Shown: positions 1 through 8,307 of the stretch, piece by piece
Layout of the letters: each line of letters starts with the position of its first letter
Numbering within the stretch: position 1 is the first letter of the stretch
Assembly (NCBI RefSeq): GCF_022558445.1
Contig: NZ_CP054699.1
Location: forward strand, 762,001-826,000
Length of the DNA stretch: 64,000 bases
Direction of reading: 5' to 3'
Origin: Candidatus Contubernalis alkalaceticus
Lineage (GTDB): Bacteria > Bacillota > Dethiobacteria > SKNC01
Program-made: the position numbers and the translations under genes
Notes under the pieces: model-generated
What the model was told of the DNA's origin: nothing
The model's database searches: none
Seen by the model: only the letters and a program-made list of their open reading frames with translations

Positions 1-555
1 TTTGAAATGGACCTTAGAGAACAACCGGAAATGATTGCTTGGCACCAATTTCATACCATTTTCAATAAATATAAACTGTTTGTACATACCTTGTTTAATG
101 AAAATATGAATATTGATAAGAATTTAGATTCAGGGTTCGTAATTGTTTTTAATGAAGAACAAATCATAAAGGCAGAAGATGGAATTAGAAACGCAGTGGA
201 CTGGTGGGGGAAGAAGCCATTTTTATTGAAAGCAAAAGAAAAAACATTAATTCAACTATGTCAACAACTAACAGGGGAAACATACAGAACATACAGAACT
301 AACTTTGAAGCAATGAGATCCTTCAAGCAGATATTGTTGCACTCAGATAATGTTATAATAATTTCTGAGTTATCAAAGCTTAAATCAAATGGCAAGAAAG
401 AACATATTGCACGACATTTAATCAAAACCCTTGATGATGCACATTTCGAAGGTATAAAACCCGAATCTCAATTAATTTTTATTGACTTTGCCACTTTCTT
501 CCAAAAAGCATGGAAAGATATAGGATCTTATTTAAAGATAATAACGGCAAATTAA
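1..555 (+). CDS. Hypothetical protein, probably 5'-incomplete
   Basis: The frame is open to the window edge, and the first Met (base 7) sits inside what reads like protein interior, so the gene probably begins outside the window. The visible 182-184 residues are mixed alpha/beta with a hydrophobic strand near residue 118 (NVIIIS) and another near residue 160 (LIFID). No signal peptide, membrane segment or catalytic motif was recognised. It lies just upstream of a TOTE-type conflict gene, so it may belong to the same defence neighbourhood, but this is only positional. Family not recognised. Confidence 0.6.
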   Translation, partial: FEMDLREQPEMIAWHQFHTIFNKYKLFVHTLFNENMNIDKNLDSGFVIVFNEEQIIKAEDGIRNAVDWWGKKPFLLKAKEKTLIQLCQQLTGETYRTYRTNFEAMRSFKQILLHSDNVIIISELSKLKSNGKKEHIARHLIKTLDDAHFEGIKPESQLIFIDFATFFQKAWKDIGSYLKIITAN

Positions 556-566
556 AGAGCGCTGTT

Positions 567-614
567 TGGAGATTATAAAATCTTTTAGGACAAGGGCCTG
601 AATCTCCGGGCATT
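567..614 (+). repeat. Degenerate copy of the dispersed hairpin repeat
   Basis: Begins GGAGATT and ends in GGGCCTGAATCTCCGGGCA, the right arm shared by copies near 5.8, 25.6 and 44.2 kb. The inner TTGCC/GGCAA arm has decayed. It follows the stop of the first gene directly. The rest of 556-884 holds only AT-rich sequence with no gene seen. Confidence 0.6.
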
Positions 615-884
615 CGGATAAAAAAGCCAGATTATTTTAAAATTAATAATCAAAATCTCATTTCTGAAGTTTAAAATTTTGTAGTTTGACAAGGCAAATT
701 CTCAGAATAGCGGGAGTTTATGCACATCCAAGGGTTTATTAGAATAATAAAATAAATAATATGCAATTAACTCACTCATTCTTAAAAATACTATCAAATA
801 CTTTGATTTAGGACTTGATCTATTTGTAGTTATATATTAGAATTATTATAGTTGCTGTTATCAAAATAATTTATAAGGGAGGTA

Positions 885-1106
885 GTGAAATACAGGATAA
901 CAGTAAAAAAAATTGAAAGGAGTGGTTGTTTGAATATTTTAATAAAATTTTCAAATAATAAACAGTCAGTAATGGAAGAGAAAGTAAAGACCTATTTACA
1001 ATTCCGAATACTGGGTCCTGCAGAAATTACTCCATCTTGTGCAGGAAGGACGACGAAGTTGAACAATTTGTTGAATTATCTATTCAGCATAATGTGTAAG
1101 AAGTAA
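885..1106 (+). CDS. Doubtful small ORF
   Basis: A 73-codon frame from GTG at 885; the purine-rich AAGGGAGG is too close to that GTG, while an internal TTG at 930 lies about 7 bases after AAAGGAG and would give 58 residues. The product is basic, with no recognised domain. It sits between AT-rich gaps (556-884 and 1107-1514, where nothing else was seen). It could be a decayed fragment rather than a gene. Confidence 0.22.
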   Translation: MKYRITVKKIERSGCLNILIKFSNNKQSVMEEKVKTYLQFRILGPAEITPSCAGRTTKLNNLLNYLFSIMCKK

Positions 1107-1514
1107 ATGTCATCTATGGAAGCAAACCTCATATAAAGAGATAAGTTTTAACTGGAATGCCTTTTGGGATTCGTTCCCGTTTTTTTCAACTAGAAAAACA
1201 ATATAAATAATCTCAAAAAATAAAAAGCCAGATTCGTTTCTTCTCAAAAGAGAAGGCAGGAATGTGGTTTTTTAGTTGATATAATTACCATAAATTAGGC
1301 TCAACTTAACTAAGGCAGGATATTTTATTTGGTTGTGTAAGCAGTTTATGATACAGTATTTTTGCCAGCATTCGGACAAACTGTTTATTGAACATATACA
1401 ACATTATATATATAGTGCATTAAAGTGTATGTGTAAATTGCAAACAATATTGATTGAGTATAATTAGATGAAATAGTGGCATTAAAACAAAAAATAATAA
1501 TTAAGGTGGAAATC

Positions 1515-2972
1515 ATGAAGTTTGAAGAATTGCTTGAAAAATATCAGACATTACTGGCTGAAAATAGCAATCTAAAAAATGAAATAAAAAGATTGAAAGC
1601 TCAACTGAGTGAAGCAGAACTGAAATTTATACCCGATAGTATTTGTGAGAATAAATTACCATCAGGATTTTATGACGCGGATGATATAGAAAAACCTTCG
1701 GATTCAAGCATAAACAGTTTTTCAGACCCAATGAAAAAAATAATGCTGTATATGTCTCTCTTTAAGGGCCGAAATGATGTTTACGCAAAAATGGTGAAGA
1801 ACAAAAAGGGAAAGCCTGGGTATTATCCTGTATGCCTAAATAAGTGGAAGCCTGGATTATGTGGTAAACCAGAGATAAAATGTGCTAATTGTACTCAAAA
1901 GAATTATGCTGTGTTAGATGAAAATGTTATTAAAAAACATTTGGTAGGTGACATAGTTGTAGGAATATACCCTATGCTTCTTGATGAAACATGTTACTTT
2001 TTAGCCATCGATTTTGATGGTGATGGATGGCAAAAGTACATTTCAGTCCTGAGAGGAGTATGCCTAAAATTTAATATCCCTATTGCAGTTGAGCGTTCAC
2101 GTTCTGGTAATGGAGCTCATGTTTGGCTTTTTTTTGAAAAGCCTATTTTAGCGAGACAGGCTAGAAAATTTGGTGCCGCTATAATTACTTACTCCATGAA
2201 TAAAAGGCACGAAATTAATTTTAAGTCCTATGATAGGTTTTTCCCCAATCAAGATATAATGCCGAAGGGTGGCTTAGGAAATTTAATTGCTTTACCGCTT
2301 CAAAAGACGGCCAGAAAGGAAAATAACAGTGTTTTCATTGATGAACATTTTGGACCATATAATGACCAGTGGAAGTTTTTAGCGGAAATTAAAAAAATTA
2401 CTGGAGAAGAAGTAGAGAAGCATACATCAAGTCTATGTCATGGGAATGAATTGGGAGTATTGAAAAAAGATGATGAAGATTCTCAGAAGCCGTGGGAAAC
2501 AAGAAAAGTAAAGCTGGTAAAAAATGATTTTCCCATGGAATTGGAGATAGTAAAGGCTAATAATCTTTTTATCGATAAGTTTGGCATTTCACAGAGAGCA
2601 TTAAACCATCTAAAACGTTTAGCTGCTTTTAATAATCCTGAGTTTTATAAAGCCCAGGCTTTGCGATTGTCAACTTTTGACAAACCCAGAGTTATTTCTT
2701 GTTCTGATGAAAATGAAGAATATCTATATCTGCCAAGAGGATGCGAAGCTGATTTAAAAGAAATAATTAAAGAATTGGAAATAAATGTCCAATGGATAGA
2801 CAAAACCAATTTAGGTAGAAATATTGATGTTCAATTTATGCTTTCACAATGGAAAGACAGTTTAGAAGAGTTTTTAAATATAAATGAAATTTTACCGGAA
2901 ACAAATCAGAAGAAAAAAAAGGGTGAAAGGAACATTACATCAATATTCAGGCAGGCTGCACAGGCTGTTTAA
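1515..2972 (+). CDS. TOTE-type primase (AEP) protein, N-terminal part; truncated
   Basis: Starts at ATG 1515, preceded by AAGGTGG; an in-frame GTG at 1476 lacks a site. Residues 1-35 form a coiled coil. Residues about 70-300 form an archaeo-eukaryotic primase domain of the TOTE conflict-system type: the metal site is D166/D168 in AIDFDGDGW and the nucleotide-binding His202 is in SGNGAHVWLFF, and a CGKPEIKCANC stretch resembles the Cys-rich insert of the family. Family members continue into an SF2 helicase and then a nuclease. Here the frame runs past base about 2920 into a short foreign-frame tail (ending at 2972), while the correct helicase motif VI continues one frame over. The gene has therefore lost its helicase core and shifted frame. 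Confidence 0.8.
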   Translation: MKFEELLEKYQTLLAENSNLKNEIKRLKAQLSEAELKFIPDSICENKLPSGFYDADDIEKPSDSSINSFSDPMKKIMLYMSLFKGRNDVYAKMVKNKKGKPGYYPVCLNKWKPGLCGKPEIKCANCTQKNYAVLDENVIKKHLVGDIVVGIYPMLLDETCYFLAIDFDGDGWQKYISVLRGVCLKFNIPIAVERSRSGNGAHVWLFFEKPILARQARKFGAAIITYSMNKRHEINFKSYDRFFPNQDIMPKGGLGNLIALPLQKTARKENNSVFIDEHFGPYNDQWKFLAEIKKITGEEVEKHTSSLCHGNELGVLKKDDEDSQKPWETRKVKLVKNDFPMELEIVKANNLFIDKFGISQRALNHLKRLAAFNNPEFYKAQALRLSTFDKPRVISCSDENEEYLYLPRGCEADLKEIIKELEINVQWIDKTNLGRNIDVQFMLSQWKDSLEEFLNINEILPETNQKKKKGERNITSIFRQAAQAV

Positions 2973-3534
2973 AGACAAAAATGAAGTGCAGATATATGAT
3001 TATGTGGATGTTCATGTAAGAATGCTGGGAAAAATGTACAATAAAAGGCTCTCCGGTTATGCATCTATTGGATATAAAGTAAAAGGTGATTCCGTGGGAG
3101 CAGAGGCGATAGATATTATTTTCGATAAAAGCAAATTTTTACCGGTTTTCAGTAATGATATCGTGAATGCCGCAAGAGAAATACTCATTGTAAGCCCCTT
3201 CATTACTAAGAGACGCACTTTACAGCTGCTTACATATCTGAGGGTTGCCTTAGGGAAAAAGGTAAGAATATTTGTTGTGACAAGGCCTGTTGAAGAGTAT
3301 AAGGGTAGAGATAAAGACACCTTAAAGAACACTTTGGATTTACTGGAAAATGCCGGCATCAGAATAATAACTAAACCAAATATTCATCAAAAGTTTGCGG
3401 TAATGGACCAAAGACTTTTATGGTATGGAAGCATTAATCTATTGAGTTTTGGAGGCGCTGAAGAGAGCATAATGCGACTTGACAGCCCCAGCATCGTAAG
3501 TGAATTAATAAGAAGTATAGATGGTTACGAGTGA
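2884..3534 (+). pseudogene. TOTE-type protein, C-terminal part: helicase motif VI plus PLD nuclease
   Basis: From about base 2920 this frame reads GTLHQYSGRLHR, which is SF2 helicase motif VI as found in TOTE proteins, then a linker and a phospholipase-D-type nuclease domain with HxK and Asp in HQKFAVMD followed by GSIN. Bases 2884-2920 are probably not coding in this frame. Helicase motifs I-V, which should come before it, are absent. The nuclease active-site residues are preserved, so the loss may be recent, but no start or ribosome-binding site of its own was seen. It most likely represents the 3' end of the gene starting at 1515. Confidence 0.75.
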
Positions 3535-3930
3535 TTAAGATATATTTAATGAGTGCCCGGAAATTCACTAACCTAGACGTAATAGCAGACGAATCAACCA
3601 TCCTCCGGTGGAAACAGGCTATAAAATCATGTTAAGACCTTTACGAGGAGGAATTAACATGAAGGATCAAAAGAAAGCCGAAGAGATTGCTGCAGAACGA
3701 ATGAGGTTTTCCCGTTAAACCGGACACTATTAAGTTAGCTATTCTCCTAGATTCAGCCAATTGCTGATTATTTCGAAAACCCCCTTCTTGTAGTCATGCT
3801 CCAATGCCAAATTGCGGCATTGGCAGCCCTTCTATAGGGTGATAAATCGTCTTGGCTGTAAAGGGTCTCCGGCTGCGCCTCCGTTGAACTCGCTGCGCTC
3901 GCCCTTGACAGCCTGAGTTAGTTTGAGCTT

Positions 3931-4752
3931 TTAAGCAGCTAATTTCTCTGCAAAAGATTCTCTATATCCTGCTGGCGTCATGTAGCCCAGGGCCTGGTGT
4001 CTCCTTTTGCGGTTATAAAAGATCTCGATGTACCAGAATATGTCTTTATGGGCTTCTTCGTGGGTCTGATATTTATTATGGTAGAGCATTTCACATTTGA
4101 TGGTGCTGAAAAAGGTCTCGGCACAGGCATTATCGTAACAGTTCCCTTTACGGCTCATGCTGCATATCATGCCGTGTTCATTTAGTAGTTTCTGGTATTC
4201 TTTACTGCAATATTGGACCCCGCGATCTGAATGATGAATCAGTCCCTCTATGGGCATGTACCGGTTAATTGCATTTTCCAGTGCTCTTTTGCAAAGTGAT
4301 GTTTTCATATTATCTGCGGTGGCCCAGCCTACAATATCTTTTGTATGTATGTCTTTAACGGTGGCTAAATACAGCCAGCCCTCTGAGGTGTCCAAGTAAC
4401 TGATATCTGTTACCCATACGGCATTTGGTCTGTCGGTTGTGAAGTCCTGGTTTAAAAGGTTTTCTGCTACCGGCAGCTGGTGGTTTGAGTCAGTGGTAGC
4501 TTTAAATTTTCTCTTACGTTTTGAATACAGGTTGTTCTCTTTTTGGATTCTATACAATCTGTTTCGACCACATTTGGGGAATTTTTCTCGAACATCTTCA
4601 AGTAATTTATCCAGTCCATATATGCCGCCGCTATCATTGTAGCTTTCTTGGGCAGTTTCAAGTATTTCCTGATTTTCAAGATCTCGTTTACTAGGTTCTT
4701 TATTTTCCCAGTCATAATAACTGCTCCGGGTTACTTCAAGTACTGTGCACAT
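3931..4752 (-). CDS. IS3-family transposase OrfB (integrase catalytic domain)
   Basis: Carries the retroviral-integrase-type DDE core: Asp in VWVTDISY, Asp in HHSDRGVQY and Glu in NACAETFFSTIK. The N-terminal part is an HTH_21-like helical region. OrfB is probably made as an OrfA-OrfB fusion by -1 slippage: slipping at ACAAAAGACC near the end of orfA leads without a stop into this frame. The separate Met start used for the coordinates has no clear ribosome-binding site. Confidence 0.92.
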   Translation of the reverse strand: MCTVLEVTRSSYYDWENKEPSKRDLENQEILETAQESYNDSGGIYGLDKLLEDVREKFPKCGRNRLYRIQKENNLYSKRKRKFKATTDSNHQLPVAENLLNQDFTTDRPNAVWVTDISYLDTSEGWLYLATVKDIHTKDIVGWATADNMKTSLCKRALENAINRYMPIEGLIHHSDRGVQYCSKEYQKLLNEHGMICSMSRKGNCYDNACAETFFSTIKCEMLYHNKYQTHEEAHKDIFWYIEIFYNRKRRHQALGYMTPAGYRESFAEKLAA

Positions 4753-4799
4753 ATTCGCAACCGGAAATTCGGAGCTGTGCTTACTAATAAATGCGTAAG

Positions 4800-5090
4800 T
4801 TATTTCCGGTCTTTTGTCACGAAAAGTGCTGTCGCTTTTTTTAATATTGCTACTGCCTCCTCAAGCTCTGCATTTCTGCGTTTTTCGGCCTTAAGTTCCG
4901 CTTCAAGCTCTGAAATCCTTGCAGTTTCAGGCTTCTCCCGGTGCCTTTGTTCGTTAATCCAGTTTCGCAATGTCTGGGGATTGATTCCAAGGTCCTTTGC
5001 AACACTTGGAATGGACCGTTTATCTTCTTTAACAAGTTTGATGGCATCATTCTTAAATTCATAACTATACCTATTTGAATAATTTGACAT
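4800..5090 (-). CDS. IS3-family transposase OrfA (helix-turn-helix)
   Basis: 96 residues: an N-terminal helix-turn-helix (SVAKDLGINPQTLRNW) that binds the element ends, and a C-terminal leucine-zipper-like coiled coil (ELEAELKAEKRRNAELEEA). The start follows a GGAGG-type site (AGGAGATATAA on the minus strand). The gene ends in ACAAAAGACCGGAAATAA, and the -1 frame there opens into orfB. Confidence 0.92.
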   Translation of the reverse strand: MSNYSNRYSYEFKNDAIKLVKEDKRSIPSVAKDLGINPQTLRNWINEQRHREKPETARISELEAELKAEKRRNAELEEAVAILKKATALFVTKDRK

Positions 5091-5456
5091 TTATATCTCC
5101 TCCACATGATTTATTATACCTAACTCATGTGTGTCCGACAAATCGGGTATAAGTCAGAATGAAGCTTATATCCCCATTGTTGGCAGAAGATTTACACCCT
5201 GCCCAAAAAACAGTTATTAAGAAACAGATTTGTACCCAGTCCGGCATATCTGAACGCACTTTACGTCGGTATATATCAACATATCGAGCTGAAGGATTTG
5301 CAGGACTAAAACCAAAGGGAAAAGGCCGGCCTACCTTAGGCGAGGCCATACCTTCACATGTCATGGATCAGCAATCCTACTGCGTCGTGAAGTGCCAACC
5401 CGCAGTGTAGCTCAGATAATTCAAATCCTTGAATGGGAAGGATTAGTTCAGCCAGG

Positions 5457-5596
5457 GTGCTTATTCCGGCTGATTGGTATATCAATTCCGTCAGAAATTG
5501 GACAAACTGTTTTGGAAAGGTAAGGACAAGGGGTTTCGATAGCCCTTTATTAGGAGATTCTAGAAAATTATGAAAACAGGGGCCGAATTTTCAGGC
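5457..5596 (+). repeat. Repeat segment shared with 30234-30367
   Basis: Begins GTGCTTATTCCGGCT, contains GGACAAAC-GTTTTGGAAAG and TTTCGATAGCCCTTTATT, and ends in a GGAGATTC hairpin arm with GGGGCCGAATTTT. The same order of blocks recurs at 30234-30367, and its second half recurs at 43915. No coding capacity seen. It marks the 3' breakpoint of the transposase remnant. Confidence 0.7.
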
Positions 5597-5873
5597 AATT
5601 AAATGACAAAACTAGACAATTTACTACAAAGGGATTACGACAAGTTTGCAGAAATAAGATGTAATTAGAATAATTATCCATTAATGATTCACTTGGAATA
5701 AGTGAAGAGTGCGGAGCTAAAATAGTTTCTACCTCTTTTACGAATGTGAAGTTAGTGTTTTATTATTGTAGAACATTTCCGAATTACGCTTTAACACATT
5801 AAATTGGTGGGGGACTGACCCCATTTAGGAGATTCTGGAAATTGCCGAAGGCAAGGGCCTGAATCACCGGGCA
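5549..5873 (+). repeat. Hairpin-flanked repeat, fullest copy
   Basis: A core of about 220 bp (from AATTAAATGACAAAACTAG to TTAAATTGGTGGG) is bounded by two hairpin arms; the right one reads GGGGGACTGACCCC, then GGAGATTC, TTGCC-GAA-GGCAA and GAATCACCGGGCA. Related copies lie at 12367-12556, 20739-20975 and 43930-44262. It carries no transposase; the form suggests a miniature non-autonomous element. Its right end cuts into the IS21 transposase. Confidence 0.75.
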
Positions 5874-6787
5874 TCCCGGCGGTTCCCAGGGATCTTTTGA
5901 AATGGTCGCATGATGAGCTTTTCAAGCTCTTCTGATATCGCAGTGTTTATGTCTGCAAGACTGAAAAATTGCCGGTTTCTCAAGGCAGCCAGAATCCGTT
6001 GTGAAACAATTTTTACCATGCCTTCGTCGGCTCCCTTATCCTTTGGTTTTCCGGCACGAGCAGGAATGATAGCGATATTGTAGTGCATGGCCATCTCTTT
6101 GTAGGTCCGGTTGATAACCGGGTCGTAACGATCTACTTTCAAAACCGCCGTTTTGGTGTTGTCCGGTATTAGAATTTTCGGTGTTCCTCCGTAAAATTCA
6201 AAAGCACGGATATGGGCGTCGATCCAATTCTTTAGCTTCATGTTTTCATAAGCTCTTACAAAGGGATAGGAACTGGCTGGTAACACTGAGACGAATATAA
6301 AGGCTTTCTTAATTGTTTTAGTTATGGTATCTTTGTATGTCAAGGTCTTGCCGGCCCAATCGACCTCCATGTCTTCGCCTGCTTTATGCTCTTTGTGCAT
6401 GGTGATTTGGTTAGACTTCTTAAAGTCCCTATAGCGCTGGCAATACTGGGTGTACATGAGTCCATCAGGGTTCTTTGACTTGTATTCTTCCCAGAGCAGC
6501 ATGAGAGTAACGTTAGGCTTTTTGAGCTCCTGGTATATGTGTTCAAGATTAGGTTCAACCTTTTCCCGGGATAAAGGGGCCGGTGGATATAGTTTGGCCA
6601 CCAGGGCTTTGTCCTCAAGGGGCAGTAACTCATCAATTGTCAAACCAGTTGCCTTTGCCCGTTTTATTACATCAGCAACGGCAGATTTGCTTCCGCCGGT
6701 AGCCGAGGCAATATCACGGATGGATAAATTCATGTTTCTTTTAAATTTTAATATTTCACGAACTTTGGACATTTCAAACCTCCTCAT
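5864..6787 (-). CDS. istA: IS21-family transposase IstA, C-terminally truncated
   Basis: The first 60 residues are a helix-turn-helix (SIRDIASATGGSKSAV). The rve-type catalytic core follows with Asp in MEVDWAGKTL, Asp in LIPDNTKTAV and Glu in KGADEGMVKIV; in this last place the usual KxKxExxV motif reads KDKGADEGM, so the catalytic Glu is followed by Gly. About 307 residues remain of a usual 400-520; the reading breaks at PGNRR where the hairpin repeat is joined, and the stop is supplied by the repeat. No istB is present, so the element is dead. Confidence 0.85.
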   Translation of the reverse strand: MRRFEMSKVREILKFKRNMNLSIRDIASATGGSKSAVADVIKRAKATGLTIDELLPLEDKALVAKLYPPAPLSREKVEPNLEHIYQELKKPNVTLMLLWEEYKSKNPDGLMYTQYCQRYRDFKKSNQITMHKEHKAGEDMEVDWAGKTLTYKDTITKTIKKAFIFVSVLPASSYPFVRAYENMKLKNWIDAHIRAFEFYGGTPKILIPDNTKTAVLKVDRYDPVINRTYKEMAMHYNIAIIPARAGKPKDKGADEGMVKIVSQRILAALRNRQFFSLADINTAISEELEKLIMRPFQKIPGNRRDAR

Positions 6788-6958
6788 TTTCGTGGCCCCC
6801 TTAAATTAATAAATTAATTTAAGATTACCACATTTATCAAACGAGGTGTCCTAATGTTCCGACGTGCTGTCCTGATAATTCCGATATACTGTCCAAGTGT
6901 TTCCGACATGCTGTCCTGATGTTGCCGGAATGAGTGTCCATGTTCGCCGAAATATGCA
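5874..6958 (-). mobile_element. IS21-family element, truncated (istA side only)
   Basis: The outer end is at about 6958 (TGCATATTTCGG read inward). Upstream of istA are several spaced repeats of the type CGGAANNNNNNGGACAG between 6845 and 6945, the multiple terminal repeats typical of IS21 ends. The other end and istB are lost at the hairpin repeat near 5873. Confidence 0.75.
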
Positions 6959-7120
6959 GTTCCCATTCAGCTTATTACTGGCCTTTACCTTTCTGTAACT
7001 GAGCCCTCAGCTATATATTACTTGTATGATCAATTGGGGGAAGTGGAGTGGTATCATTTTAGTTAAGTAACAAAACTCGTAATTCTGGAAATAATAACCC
7101 AAAAAGAAAGAGGTGTCCAG

Positions 7121-7408
7121 ATGCGAGTATATGATAAAGAATTTAAAGAAGAAGCCATTAAGCTGTCCGGTGAAGTAGGTCCGACAGTAGCTGCTGAAAA
7201 GCTGGGAATTCCAGTCACTACTCTTTACACATGGCGAAGCAATGCAAATCGTTATGGAAATATGGCTATTGTCGGCAGTGGTCATAAGCGTGTAGATCCA
7301 AAAACCGCTGAAATCAGAGCATTAGAAAAACAACTCAAGGAACTTGAAGCAACCAATGATATTTTGAAAAGAGCCCTGGCTTTTTTCGCAATGAGCCAAA
7401 AGAAGTAG
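7121..7408 (+). CDS. IS3-family transposase OrfA
   Basis: 95 residues with a helix-turn-helix (TVAAEKLGIPVTTLYTW) and a C-terminal coiled coil (EIRALEKQLKELEATNDIL). It starts at ATG after AAAGAGGTGTCC. The 3' end contains a run of six T (7381-7386) after GGC; slipping back by one on T-TTT-TTC enters orfB without a stop, the usual way this family makes its fusion transposase. Confidence 0.92.
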   Translation: MRVYDKEFKEEAIKLSGEVGPTVAAEKLGIPVTTLYTWRSNANRYGNMAIVGSGHKRVDPKTAEIRALEKQLKELEATNDILKRALAFFAMSQKK

Positions 7409-7479
7409 CTGCACGAGAACTGTTTAAGTGGATATGCCTGGAAAAAACCCAAGGAAAATCTAAGCACAGCATAAAGACC

Positions 7480-8307
7480 ATGTGCGAGGTATTAGGGGTT
7501 AGTGAAAACGGATTTTATAAGTGGTTAAAAAGACAGTCCAGGCCCTACAAATATGATGCTCTTTTGGCAAAGATTCTTCAAATTCGTGCAGACAACCCGG
7601 ACTATGGAGCGTATAGGATATATCTGCATTTACAACTTTTTCAGGACTATAAGGGCAGTTATTATCTAATCCTCGCGCTCTGTAAAAAACACCATCTAAT
7701 GCTGAAGAAAAAACGTCACAGCAAGGGGATAACCAAGGCTGATCTTGCTGCACAAGCTAGTGAAAACCTGATCCAGCAAGACTTTACAGCTGAATCACCT
7801 AATGAAAAATGGCTGAGTGACATTACAGAAATTCCAACGGCTGACGGTAAGCTTTATGTAGCCGCCGTAATGGACTGTTTTGATGGAAGCATTGTCGGAC
7901 TAAAAATGGCTAATCACATGCGCGCTGAGCTTTGCGTCGAAGCTTTTACAGCCGGTGTCAAAAAACATCAGGCATATGGTATGATTTTCCATTCAGACAG
8001 GGGGAGTCAATACACTAGCACACTTTTCCGTCAAACCCTTGCCCGATATGGAGCAATACAAAGCATGAGCAACACAGGTAAATGCTTTGACAACGCACGG
8101 ATGGAGTCTTTTTTTGCCACACTGAAAAAAGAAAGCATCTACAAATTTAAAACTGAAACCATGAAAATGGAAACCGTCAAAAGCATCATATTTAGATTTA
8201 TTGAAATCTACTACAACCGAAAAAGAATTTACACTACAAATGGAGGCTACCCACCCTTGGTCAAGCGTTCGCTCTATTATCAGGAAAACTTATCCCAGGC
8301 AGGGTAA
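7480..8307 (+). CDS. IS3-family transposase OrfB
   Basis: Integrase core with Asp in KWLSDITEI, Asp in FHSDRGSQY and Glu in NARMESFFATLKKE; N-terminal HTH_21-like region with DYGAYRI. The open frame upstream of the Met at 7480 extends back to the T6 slip site at 7381, so the working product is probably an OrfA-OrfB fusion. Intact. Confidence 0.92.
   Translation: MCEVLGVSENGFYKWLKRQSRPYKYDALLAKILQIRADNPDYGAYRIYLHLQLFQDYKGSYYLILALCKKHHLMLKKKRHSKGITKADLAAQASENLIQQDFTAESPNEKWLSDITEIPTADGKLYVAAVMDCFDGSIVGLKMANHMRAELCVEAFTAGVKKHQAYGMIFHSDRGSQYTSTLFRQTLARYGAIQSMSNTGKCFDNARMESFFATLKKESIYKFKTETMKMETVKSIIFRFIEIYYNRKRIYTTNGGYPPLVKRSLYYQENLSQAG

Larger units (their letters stand above)
3702..5156 (-). 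mobile_element. IS3-family insertion sequence, complete
   Basis: The 26-bp ends TGA-N6-CCCG-N7-GGACAC are inverted at 3702 and 5156, and the flanks carry a 3-bp duplication GAA (3699-3701 and 5157-5159). Length 1455 bp, with overlapping-type orfA and orfB on the minus strand. Ends and duplication size fit the IS3 family. It lies inside an older transposase gene. Confidence 0.93.
3659..5458 (+). pseudogene. Transposase remnant (IS481/Mu-like helix-turn-helix type) split by an IS3
   Basis: Bases 3659-3701 (MKDQKKAEEIAAER after GGAGG) join exactly with 5160 onward when the IS3 element and one copy of its GAA duplication are removed, giving a continuous helix-turn-helix frame (LSERTLRR-like ISERTLRRY, then GLKPKGKGRP). 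At about 5371 the frame slips by one; the other frame continues as REVPTRSVAQIIQILEWEG to about 5458, where homology ends at a repeat. The catalytic DDE domain is missing. It is an old, dead transposase fragment that served as a landing site. Confidence 0.7.

Noticed and set aside
6965-7043. Stand-alone small peptide before IS3 copy 2
   Set aside because: Joins exactly to the PLD domain after the IS3, so it is part of the broken PLD-helicase gene.
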